DNA of 46,240 nt from an uncultured Lentisphaerota bacterium (GTDB lineage: Bacteria > Verrucomicrobiota > Kiritimatiellia > CAIQIC01), in assembly GCA_903912445.1 (NCBI GenBank), contig CAIWHP010000253.1:1-46240 (forward strand), in the 5' to 3' direction. Below the pieces are notes generated by a model that saw nothing but the letters and a program-made list of their open reading frames with translations, searched no databases and was not told where the DNA came from. Positions 1 through 8,790 of this stretch are shown here, piece by piece (position 1 is the stretch's first letter; every line of letters begins with the position of its first letter). Made by a program: the position numbers and the translations under genes.

Positions 1-1575
1 CGGCGCGCAGGCCGCGCCGCGCTCGGTCAGCTGCAGCGCCGTGGGCTGCGCCTTGGCCGGCGCGCCGGGCCACTCGACCGGGAACAGCGGGCCGAGCGCC
101 GTCTTCGCATAGCCGCGCAGGAGCTCGCGCTGGCCGTCCACGAAGATCAGGCCGCCGCCGCGCGTGCCGACGAATTCCTTCAGCAGCTCGAGGTCGTGGT
201 CGTTGAGCAGGTGCTGCGGCACCTCGCCGAAGACGATCAGGTCGTAGGCGAACAGCGCCTCGCGGTCGGACGGGAACTTGCCCGGCCCGGTGCCGCGCTG
301 CCAGAGGTCGTTGACCTCGGTGCCGGCGATGAGCGTGTTGACCTCCCACTGCGGGTCGCGCTCGAAGGTGTTGCGCAGGTAGCGGCTTTCCCAGCGCGGG
401 CGACCCTCGAGCAGCAGCAGCTTGCGGCGCTGCGTGACGGCGCGCGTGCGCAGCGCCGTCTCGTTGTTGGCCTTGTCCTTCTCGCCCTCAAGCGCCGGCA
501 CGACCACGCGCATCGTCAGCGGCAGGTTGGTGTGCTCAAAGCCCTGGACGTCGGTCTTGCGGGCCTCGACAAGGTCCTTGACCGGGAAATCATATTCGAC
601 CGTGCGCCGGTGGTTGCGCTCGGTGATGAGCGTCTTTTCCCAGAGCGTCTTGCCGCCCTCCTCGATGCGCACGGTGAAAGGCTGGCCGGCCGGCATGTCG
701 TCCTTCAGCAGGATCTCGCCCTTGACCCGGTCCTCAAAGAAGACCGCGTCAGGCCCGGTCACGCCGAGCACGGCGAGGTCGCCGGGCCGTTCCGTCGCGC
801 CGACGCCCACGGTGAAAAACGGGATGTTACGGCCGCCGGCGATCTTGGCGACCTCGAGCGGCGAACCGCCGCTGTTGTGCTGGCCGTCGCTGACAAGCAC
901 CACCGCGCAGCGCGTGTCCTGCTTCTGTCCCAGGCGCGCGCCGAGCGCGGTGCCGAGATCGGTGCCCTGCGCCTCCGGCTTGCCGGGCAAAGAAGTCGGG
1001 AGCGGCACGGACTGTTCCGCCAGCCAGAGCCGCTGCGCCGCGCCCTCGTGCAGCGACCACAGCTCGACGTTGTGCCTGTTGACCAGGCGCGTCAACAGCC
1101 CGTCCTTCTGGTCGAGCAGCAGGCTTTCCGCCCGCTGCCAGCGCGTGTGGCCGTCGAAGCGGTCCACCGCCACGCGCACGGTCGCGTTGCTCAGGAGCTC
1201 GGCCGGCGGCCGGTTGGTCGGCGCCTCGCCGGCGGCGAGCCAGCCATAGGCGCGGGCCAGGTCGAGCTTGCGCGGCAGCTCCATGAAGTCATCGGTCACG
1301 CCCATGCTCCTAGAGGCATCGACGAAGACCAGGATGCGGGCGAGTTCGCCGAGCGTGCGGCGGTGATGCAGCACCGGACCGGCCAGCATCAGGACGAGCA
1401 GGAAGACCGCGGCGGAGCGCAGCCCGGGCAGCAGCCAGCGCATCGCATCGCTGCGCGCGCGGACCTCGCGGCGGTAGTAGAACCAGGCCGCCGCCGCCAG
1501 GGCGAGCGCGAGGAGCAGCGCCGCCACGAGGCCCCATTCGCCGAGAAAAACCAAGTTGGTGGTGCTCTGGTTCAT
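1..1575 (-). CDS. vWA-type membrane protein, last gene of MoxR/Bat operon (3' end outside window)
   Basis: An open frame of 525 codons starts at the ATG at 1575 and leaves the window at base 1, so the C-terminus is missing. Two hydrophobic segments lie at about residues 14-35 and 53-69. A von Willebrand A-like region follows, with a MIDAS-type DASRS motif at residues 86-90 (ILVFVDASRSMG). A second part (ALVSDGQHNSGG, then a Rossmann-like GATase1-type region with LLLEGRPRWESRYLRN) matches the usual plan of large membrane vWA/glutamine-amidotransferase-like proteins of Bat operons. Its ATG overlaps the stop of the CPBP gene (ATGA), implying translational coupling. Role by family: an envelope or chaperone-like partner of the MoxR ATPase, with unknown substrate. 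The frame and domain order are seen directly; the function is inferred. Confidence 0.85.
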   Translation of the reverse strand, partial: MNQSTTNLVFLGEWGLVAALLLALALAAAAWFYYRREVRARSDAMRWLLPGLRSAAVFLLVLMLAGPVLHHRRTLGELARILVFVDASRSMGVTDDFMELPRKLDLARAYGWLAAGEAPTNRPPAELLSNATVRVAVDRFDGHTRWQRAESLLLDQKDGLLTRLVNRHNVELWSLHEGAAQRLWLAEQSVPLPTSLPGKPEAQGTDLGTALGARLGQKQDTRCAVVLVSDGQHNSGGSPLEVAKIAGGRNIPFFTVGVGATERPGDLAVLGVTGPDAVFFEDRVKGEILLKDDMPAGQPFTVRIEEGGKTLWEKTLITERNHRRTVEYDFPVKDLVEARKTDVQGFEHTNLPLTMRVVVPALEGEKDKANNETALRTRAVTQRRKLLLLEGRPRWESRYLRNTFERDPQWEVNTLIAGTEVNDLWQRGTGPGKFPSDREALFAYDLIVFGEVPQHLLNDHDLELLKEFVGTRGGGLIFVDGQRELLRGYAKTALGPLFPVEWPGAPAKAQPTALQLTERGAACAP

Positions 1576-2456
1576 GCGCATTGCTTTCCGGGGGCGGCCG
1601 GCAGGCGCGCGCGCAAATACCAGATGGCGAGCGGCAACAGGACGAGGCCCGCCAGCAACATGACGTAATTCGCCGAGGGCGCGTGGATATCGCCGACGGT
1701 CACGGCGAGCACACCGGACAAGGTGTTGTTGCCCGCGTGGCAGAGCATCGCCGGCACGATGCTGCCGGTGCGGACCGTGATGAAGCCGAGGAGGCAGCCG
1801 ACGACGACGGCGAAAGCGCCCTGCATCAGGTCCAGGTGCGAGATGCCAAACATCAGCGCGGTCCAGAAGATGCCCCACACCGCGCCCCAGCGCGCGACAA
1901 GGCGCGTCTGCACATAGCCGCGAAAGAACAGCTCCTCCATGAGGCCGGGCAACAGGCCGAGCAGCAACACGGCGAGCACGGCCATGGGCGGCGACAGGCT
2001 TTGCAGCAGGCGGTCGAGTACATCAAGCGCATGGGAGCGCGGCAGCCAGTGCAGTTCCATCAGCGCCGAGAACACCATGCCGACGCTGATGGCGCCGAGC
2101 GTGCCGGCGAGCAGGACCGGGAGACGCAAGGGCACCCGGCGCAGGCGCAGCCGGTCACGCCAGCACAGCGGCGAGAGCCACGCGCCGGCCAGCGCCACGC
2201 CCGCCACCAGCAACATCGTACACACGAAGCTGCCGAGCAGGCCCGGCGCCGATTCGGCCACCATGGAAATTTTACCCGGCAAGCCGGCAAGACCGTACCG
2301 GGCCAGCGTCACGAGCACGAGCACCACGGCGGCGACGGCGAGTTCCGCCGCCAGCAGCACGGCGAACGCCACGAACACCGGCCAGACGCGCGGCTTGACC
2401 TCCACGGGCGGCGGCGCCGGCAGCGCGGGCGGGAAAAGGAGGGGGGCGTCGTTCAT
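1572..2456 (-). CDS. CPBP family intramembrane metalloprotease
   Basis: Polytopic membrane protein of 294 aa. The three CPBP (Abi/CAAX-protease-like) motifs are visible: EELFFRGYVQTR (paired Glu and Arg), FGISHLDLMQ (metal-binding His) and CHAGNNTLSG (His and Asn). These proteases cleave within or near the membrane, but bacterial substrates are mostly unknown. The start is placed at the ATG at 2456, giving [10 protein letters not shown]; it overlaps the upstream vWA stop as ATGA, so the longer in-frame extension is unlikely. The gene also overlaps the next one by ATGA. A CPBP protease between two vWA genes of a MoxR operon suggests processing of an operon partner (inference). Confidence 0.88.
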   Translation of the reverse strand: MNDAPLLFPPALPAPPPVEVKPRVWPVFVAFAVLLAAELAVAAVVLVLVTLARYGLAGLPGKISMVAESAPGLLGSFVCTMLLVAGVALAGAWLSPLCWRDRLRLRRVPLRLPVLLAGTLGAISVGMVFSALMELHWLPRSHALDVLDRLLQSLSPPMAVLAVLLLGLLPGLMEELFFRGYVQTRLVARWGAVWGIFWTALMFGISHLDLMQGAFAVVVGCLLGFITVRTGSIVPAMLCHAGNNTLSGVLAVTVGDIHAPSANYVMLLAGLVLLPLAIWYLRARLPAAPGKQCA

Positions 2457-4675
2457 CGCTTGATCCTTCCGACGCGCTGCTCCAGCCAGAGTTCGACGAA
2501 GAGCAGGCCGAGCAGCATCCACAGGAACGGGCGCCAGACGTCGCGGCCGTAGCGGCGGCGTTGTTCGAGCTGGCGGTATTCATCCCACGAGTTCACAAGC
2601 GTCGCCTCGAACGGCTTGGCGGCGGCGGCGAGCTCGTCGGCCGGCAGCTGCGCGAGGTCGGACTCGGCGCCCGCGGCGTTGACGACGAAGTGGACCGGGA
2701 GCCGGTCCGGAGTTTCCAGAATATAGAGGCCGGGCTTGCGCGTGCCGTCGAAATGCGCCAGCGCGCGGCCGCCCTCGGCGAGCACGTCGAGCTTGTGCTT
2801 CTGGCCCTGCGGATCCGACAGCACGACCTGCTTGCCGCCGAGGGCGGCGGGCAGCACGGCGAGGAGCGGCCGGCCGATCTCCACATTGCGCGGCGGCTCG
2901 AACTTGGCGGCGAGGTAGGTGACGAGCTGCTGCAGCAGCGGCAGGTAGAACGGGCGCAGCGGCAGGTTCGACCACTCGGCGGAGCAGGGGACGGTGCAGC
3001 AGATCACGCTGCCGGCGCCGTAGGCTTTTTCGACGAGAAAGGCCGCGCCGCTGCTCAGGCGGGCGAGGACGAACGGCGGCGCGCTGTTGGTCCCCGCGGC
3101 GCTTTTCCAGGCATTGGAAACGGCGGCCCCCGGTTTTTCCAGGCCTTGGGAACCGGCGGTGGCCAGCGTGTACCAGAGCCGGATGTTGGCGGTGGACAGG
3201 TCGCCGTTGCGCGCATCGTTGAAGAGCTGCAGCGCGGGATGCTCGAAGTGCTGCATCAGGATCGTGCTGTGTGCCGCGGTGTCCTCGAGGCCGCCCTCAA
3301 GCGCCGCGAGCGGGTAGGGGAGCAGCCCGCGCCCCTCGGCGGCCAGCGCGCGGTTCCACCACGCGGTGTCCACGCGGCTGCCGGGGAACAGCAGCAGGCC
3401 GCCCCCGGCGCGGACGAACGCCTCCAGCGCGCGGACCTGGTGGTCCTCCAGCCGCGCCACGTTGGCCAGCACGGCCACGCGCACGTCCTTGAGCGCGCGC
3501 TCGTCGAGCTGCGGCGGCTCGATCACGCGCGTCTCGATCAGGTCGGCGAGCTGGCCCTGCGCGTTCTGGAACGGACGCAGCGCGAGCTCCAGGAAAGCGG
3601 TCTCGCCCGCGAGCGGCTCGCGGCTGGGCCGGCCGTTGACGAGCAGCACCGGCAGCTTCTCGACCACGGGCACGCTGGCGAGCAGCGTGTTGTCGCTCTT
3701 GAGCGCATCGGGCGCGTCGGCGCTGATGGCGATGACGTGCGAGCCGGCGGTCTCGAAGGCATAGGTGAACAGGACCTGGCCCGACTCGTTGGGGCCCAGG
3801 GCGACCTGCGCGGCGGCGCGCTCGGTGCCATCCACGCGGAAGTAGACGCGCAGGTCGGCATAGGCGGCATCGCCGTGGTTCTTCAAATTGGCGCGCAGCT
3901 GGAATTTCTGGCCGACGCCGAGCAGCATCCGCGAAAAATCCAGCGACTGGACGCTGATGTTGTTGCGGTCCTCGCGGCCGATGTGCAGGAACGTGACGCC
4001 CGGCGTGACCGGCAGCTTTTTCAGCAGGCCCGCGAACCGCGCGCGTTCGGCGTCCTCGACGGGCGCCCAGCTGACCTTCTGGAAGTCGCTGATGATGACC
4101 AGTTCGCGCTGCGCCTCGTGCATCTTGCCGAGGAGGCCGAGGCCGAGGTCGAGCGCGGCAGGCAGGCTGGCGGAACCGTAGCCGGCCTGCAGCAGGGCGA
4201 GCTCGCGCGCGGCGCGGTCGGTGTTGAAGGTCGGCTCGGCCAGCAGCGGCGCGGGCACGCCGCCCATCAGCACGACGGCGACTTCCGAGCCGCGGCCCAG
4301 GTGGCGGATGAGCTGGCCGGCGGCGTCGCGGGCGACCGTGAAGGTGTTGTTATTTTTGGTGCCGACATCCATCGAGTAGCTGTTGTCGAGCAGCACGACC
4401 GTCGAGGTCTTCGCGGCGCCGAGCAGCGCGCGCAGGCCGGTCAGCACCGGCCGCGCCATGACCAAGGCGAGCAGGGCGGGGATCAGGCAGCGCACGAGGA
4501 GCAGGAGCAGCTGCTCGATGCGGATCCGCCGCCGCTGCGTGCGCTGGCGCACCTCCAGGAACTGCATCGCCCCCCATTTGACCACGCGGAACCGGCTGCG
4601 GTGCAGCAGGTGGATGAGCAGCGGGATGCCGGCCGCGGCGATGCCGAACAAGAGGATGACATTGAGAAAAGTCAT
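2453..4675 (-). CDS. BatA-like vWA membrane protein with a repeat-encoded insertion
   Basis: A 740-aa protein with an N-terminal BatA/aerotolerance-type domain (residues 1-78: membrane segment 3-22, then [16 protein letters not shown] and a second membrane segment 55-75). A vWA domain follows with a DNSYS MIDAS motif at D97. The long central and C-terminal part includes a GATase-like stretch, and a last membrane helix lies at about 714-735. Residues around 507-525 ([18 protein letters not shown]) are encoded by a paired palindrome at 3103-3154, which is also found in spacers elsewhere in the window. They sit between two otherwise Bat-like segments, so they look like an in-frame element insertion in a tolerant loop. 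Start and stop both overlap neighbours by ATGA. Family role: cell-envelope stress or MoxR-dependent assembly; the exact job is not established. Confidence 0.88.
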   Translation of the reverse strand: MTFLNVILLFGIAAAGIPLLIHLLHRSRFRVVKWGAMQFLEVRQRTQRRRIRIEQLLLLLVRCLIPALLALVMARPVLTGLRALLGAAKTSTVVLLDNSYSMDVGTKNNNTFTVARDAAGQLIRHLGRGSEVAVVLMGGVPAPLLAEPTFNTDRAARELALLQAGYGSASLPAALDLGLGLLGKMHEAQRELVIISDFQKVSWAPVEDAERARFAGLLKKLPVTPGVTFLHIGREDRNNISVQSLDFSRMLLGVGQKFQLRANLKNHGDAAYADLRVYFRVDGTERAAAQVALGPNESGQVLFTYAFETAGSHVIAISADAPDALKSDNTLLASVPVVEKLPVLLVNGRPSREPLAGETAFLELALRPFQNAQGQLADLIETRVIEPPQLDERALKDVRVAVLANVARLEDHQVRALEAFVRAGGGLLLFPGSRVDTAWWNRALAAEGRGLLPYPLAALEGGLEDTAAHSTILMQHFEHPALQLFNDARNGDLSTANIRLWYTLATAGSQGLEKPGAAVSNAWKSAAGTNSAPPFVLARLSSGAAFLVEKAYGAGSVICCTVPCSAEWSNLPLRPFYLPLLQQLVTYLAAKFEPPRNVEIGRPLLAVLPAALGGKQVVLSDPQGQKHKLDVLAEGGRALAHFDGTRKPGLYILETPDRLPVHFVVNAAGAESDLAQLPADELAAAAKPFEATLVNSWDEYRQLEQRRRYGRDVWRPFLWMLLGLLFVELWLEQRVGRIKR
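3103..3154. repeat. Paired TTCCA/TGGAA palindromes inside a coding gene
   Basis: Two palindromes lie here: TTTTCCAGGCATTGGAAA at 3103-3120 and TTTTTCCAGGCCTTGGGAA at 3134-3152. Their centres are about 32 bp apart. The same arrangement occurs in non-coding spacers at 11.9, 19.3, 29.2 and 41.6 kb. Here the pair is in frame and keeps the BatA/vWA gene open. Confidence 0.8.
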
Positions 4676-5571
4676 ACCGATTTCGTCCGGCGCGCAAGAT
4701 AATAGGCCAGGGCCTCGGCATAGGGTTGCGCGGTGGTAAGCGGCACCAGGTCGATGCGGTGGCGGTGGCAGCCGTCCTTAAGCTCCTGGCGGAACCGGGC
4801 GATATTTTCCAGATAGACCGAGCGCAACTGCACCGGGTCCAGCAATCGTTGCTCCGCAGCGCTTTCCAGCGACTCGAAGCGCGTCCACTGCTGGAAGGGG
4901 AACTCGAGCTCGTCCGGATCCCAGATCTGGAAGATGATGATCTCGTGGTGCGCGTGCCGGAAATGCGCCAGCGCGGAGAGCAGCTCCGGCACCGATCCGA
5001 AGCAGTCGGAGAAGATGATGAGCAGGCCGCGCCGGTGGATCTTCGGGACGAGCTGGTGGAAGACCTTGCCCAGCTCGGTCTCGCCGCCGGGCGCGGTCGC
5101 CTGCAGCGCATCGAGCAGCACGTGCAGGTGGCTCGGGCGCGAGCGCGGCGGGATGTACTGGCGCATCTGCTGGTCGAACGTCATTAGCCCGACGCTGTCC
5201 TGCTAGCGCAGCATCAGGTAGGCGAGGCAGGCGGCGAGGCGCGTCGCGTAGCTGAATTTGCTGATGCCCCCCGTGCCGGCGTAGTTCATCGAACCGCTCG
5301 CATCCACGAGCAGCGTCGCGCGCAGGTTGGTCTCCTCCTCGTACTCGCGGATGTAGAGGCGGTCGGTCTTGCCGAACACCTTCCAGTCGAGCCGCCGGAT
5401 CTCGTCGCCCTGCACATACTGGCGGTGCTCGCGGAACTCGACGCTGAAGCCCTTGTGTGGCGAGGAATGCAGCCCGGAGCAGAAGCCCTCGACGACATAC
5501 CGGGCGAGCACCTGGAGGTTCGCAATCTTCCGCAGATCGGCGGGAGTCAGCAGTTCTGCCACATCGGCCAT
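4672..5571 (-). pseudogene. DUF58 vWA-like protein interrupted by an in-frame TAG
   Basis: DUF58 protein, the usual partner of MoxR. It starts at the ATG at 5571 ([16 protein letters not shown]), 8 nt after the moxR stop. The N-terminal part has the DUF58 signature ([20 protein letters not shown], residues 49-68) and a MIDAS-like DASGS at residues 90-94. Codon 123 (5205-5203) is TAG, followed in the same frame by [12 protein letters not shown] and the remaining DUF58 sequence to 4672. Homologues normally have LRQQDSVGL here, so TAG stands where CAG (Gln) is expected, a single C-to-T change. An in-frame ATG at 5184 could allow re-initiation and give two polypeptides. The 3' end overlaps the BatA gene by ATGA. 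It could be a true nonsense mutation, a read error, or a readthrough site. Confidence 0.85.
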
Positions 5572-5579
5572 GCGGTGCC

Positions 5580-6617
<1,038 letters not shown>

Positions 6618-6775
6618 GCGTATTTTCCTTAGATCGTTGCGCTCAGCACACACGGCCCGGCGGTACGCCCGGTTTTTTCGGCGCGCGCAAAGCGCCCTCT
6701 TGTAGCGCAAGCCCACCCCTCGGCGCGAGAAGATTCCTGTGCAAACCCGCAGGCGCCGGCAGGGTTGCTTGCGAC

Positions 6776-6804
6776 TTGACGGATGGTCGGTCACGATGTA
6801 TCTA
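6776..6804 (+). promoter_or_regulatory. Candidate sigma70-type promoter for the pseudopilin gene
   Basis: A TTGACG -35 box at 6776-6781, a 17-bp spacer and a weak TATCTA -10 at 6799-6804 would place the transcript start near 6811. This supports the ATG at 6838 over the in-frame ATG at 6796, which would lie inside the -10 region. The match is by eye only. Confidence 0.35.
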
Positions 6805-6837
6805 GCCCTGTCACGTAACTACCATGCAGGTGCTCTT

Positions 6838-7665
6838 ATGCAGAGTCCGGGAAAACAAGGCAGTGGTTCAGGACAGCGTCGTCCCGCAGCGTTCACGCTG
6901 ATTGAATTGCTCGTCGTGATCACCATCATCGCCGTGCTCGGCGGCTTGGTCCTGCCGGGCGTGACGCGCAGCCTGAGCTCCGGCAAGGCCGCCGGCTGCG
7001 GCAGCAATGCGCGCCAGATCGCCCTGGCCATGATTGCCTTTGACAACGACTACCAATACCTGCCCTGGTACAACGAAGGCACCTATCGGGGCCAGTTCGA
7101 CTCGATGGGCACGCAAACCAATTCACAGTTCTCCGGCACCAACTGGGTGCAAAAGCTGGACTATTTCAAATACATACCCAGGGCCGACAACGCCAGCCCG
7201 TGGCTCAGGGGCGTGTGGCGCTGCCCAGCCGCGTCCTATGCGGAGATCATGGGCAAGGACGCCAACGGCAACCCGGCCAATTGCCCCTGCTATGCCGTCT
7301 GCTGCAACATTTTCCGGCAACAAAACACGCTGAGCGGAAACAACAATGTCGCCCAGCGCCCCCTGAAGTTGTCGCGCATCGCACGTCCGGACAGCATCTG
7401 GATGGTGGGCGATGGGGGGGCGCCGATGTCGAAAAGCGAGCCCGGCAGCGGCCGCTATTTGCGTCCCGGATACACCTTCTGGCGCCCGAGTTCCAAAGGA
7501 CAGTGGGATTTCGCCGCTGCCTATCCGCCTTCCCAGCCGGCGTTGCGGCACAATGGCTCCGCACGCTACGCCACCTTCGACGGCCATGTGACGCAGCTCG
7601 ATTGGACCATCATGCAGGGGGAGTCCAACGACTTCACCGCCCGCGCCGACAGCGGTACCTTCTGA
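6838..7665 (+). CDS. Pseudopilin-like secreted protein with H-X9-DG tail
   Basis: 275 aa. The N-terminus is a type IV/type II secretion prepilin signal: a short polar leader, then FTLIELLVVITIIAVLGGLV at about residues 19-38, with Glu at +5 of the mature form. Residue -1 is Ala rather than the more common Gly. The C-terminal part has HNGSARYATFDGHV, which fits the H-X9-DG box seen in large pseudopilin families of PVC-type bacteria. These proteins are processed by prepilin peptidase and stay anchored in or cross the envelope; the function of the H-X9-DG group is unknown. It is divergent from the moxR operon, and no pilus genes are nearby. Confidence 0.9.
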   Translation: MQSPGKQGSGSGQRRPAAFTLIELLVVITIIAVLGGLVLPGVTRSLSSGKAAGCGSNARQIALAMIAFDNDYQYLPWYNEGTYRGQFDSMGTQTNSQFSGTNWVQKLDYFKYIPRADNASPWLRGVWRCPAASYAEIMGKDANGNPANCPCYAVCCNIFRQQNTLSGNNNVAQRPLKLSRIARPDSIWMVGDGGAPMSKSEPGSGRYLRPGYTFWRPSSKGQWDFAAAYPPSQPALRHNGSARYATFDGHVTQLDWTIMQGESNDFTARADSGTF

Positions 7666-7759
7666 CCCTTCCCGCCAAGGGGCCGTGGCACGCAGTCCGG
7701 CAAAGATCGTTCCGCGTGAGTAAATTCACGGGTGGCGAGGGGTCTCAGGGCAAACGCAT

Positions 7760-8225
7760 CTAAAGCCCCGGCAGTTGGAGGAGATACCACTGGTTCCAGC
7801 CGGCGTTCTTCTGTTTACCACGATACCGCGTTGTTTGGTCGTGTCGCGCTTGAGCAGGTTGAGGGCTAAGCGGCGCAGGGTGGCGAGGTTCTCGGCGGCG
7901 TGACCGCTGCGGGCGCGGCCCTGATCTTCGCCGAACGGCACGTCGCGCACCCAGTGCAGTTGCTTCTCGACGCCCCAGTGGGCGCGGACGGCGCGGGCGA
8001 AGCGCGGCGCGTCGAGCGCGGGACGGCTGAGGTAGCAACGAAGCTCGGTCTGGACTTGGCCCTTGAGTTCGCGCACGGCTTCAACCACGCCCACGCTGCG
8101 CAAGCCCGCCCACGGTGCGCGGTCAGCGAACCAGGCCAAGCGCTCGCCTTGCCGGTAACTTCGGGTTTCGATCCGGCCGTGGTTCTTCTCCACGGTTTCG
8201 GCATAGGCCAGTGCGACCGGCGCTT
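7760..8225 (-). pseudogene. ISAs1-family transposase remnant (5'-truncated, frameshifted)
   Basis: The minus strand encodes the C-terminal half of an ISAs1-type transposase: ETVEKNHGRIETRSY, then VRAHWGVEKQLHWVRDVPFGED and AENLATLRRLALNLLKRD, all hallmark blocks. The N-terminal half is missing; the frame is closed by a TGA shortly upstream of 8225. The frame shifts near 7820-7835: the family C-terminus (GKQKNAGWNQWYLLQL) continues in a different frame and ends at the TAG at 7760. It is therefore a decayed insertion-sequence fragment. I could not identify terminal inverted repeats. Confidence 0.85.
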
Positions 8226-8424
8226 GCGGGTATCAGCGTTTCCTCGCGCTACCCCAGCAGTATGCCGACCTCATCGTTCAGCGCACACGCTCCGCCGCCA
8301 GCCGCCCCTCCGCCTCAGCGCCCCGGCGGGCCAAGCGATAGAATTAAGATGCGTTGGCCCCTGCCGTATCCCCTGCGGAATCTGAACTTTACTTTCCGGC
8401 GATCGGCCCTAAGATGAACCGCAT

Positions 8425-8634
8425 ATGACACCAGGTAATCCAGCGCCAAGCGGGTTGTGGTTGGCGGCATTTTTTTTACTCCTGATCGGTGGCATGATCA
8501 GCGGCGCCATCTACCTCTTTCGCGAGGCCAATCTGCAATGGTGGACGCACTTCTGCCTCAGCATCTTCATCACCTCGCTGGTGGTCGGCATCACCTTGAT
8601 CTGCGCCTCGTCCCAATGGTGGCTGCGCCGTTGA
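8425..8634 (+). CDS. Small two-helix membrane protein, unknown
   Basis: 69 aa with two clear hydrophobic helices (about residues 11-31 and 43-61), separated by a short polar turn (REANLQWWTH) and ending in a basic WWLRR tail. I do not recognise a family. No strong ribosome site precedes the ATG, and there is no operon partner: the next gene starts about 160 bp downstream. The membrane pattern and GC-rich codon use argue for a real gene, but small size and isolation keep confidence moderate. Confidence 0.45.
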   Translation: MTPGNPAPSGLWLAAFFLLLIGGMISGAIYLFREANLQWWTHFCLSIFITSLVVGITLICASSQWWLRR

Positions 8635-8790
8635 CCTCAGTCTTGCGCCCGCAGGACCGATCCTGGGCGGGTGCGGACCAGTCTGCCGTCCCGCCCGTCT
8701 TGGTCCCGCGGCGCTGTTTTCCGTAGCCGCTGTATTTCTGCATTCCTTCAGGCAGTGAAACGTTTATCATCCGGGCCCGATGAGGCGCTT

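Noticed and set aside
7726-8193. Intact transposase gene
   Set aside because: The N-terminal half is missing and the conserved C-terminus is in another frame.
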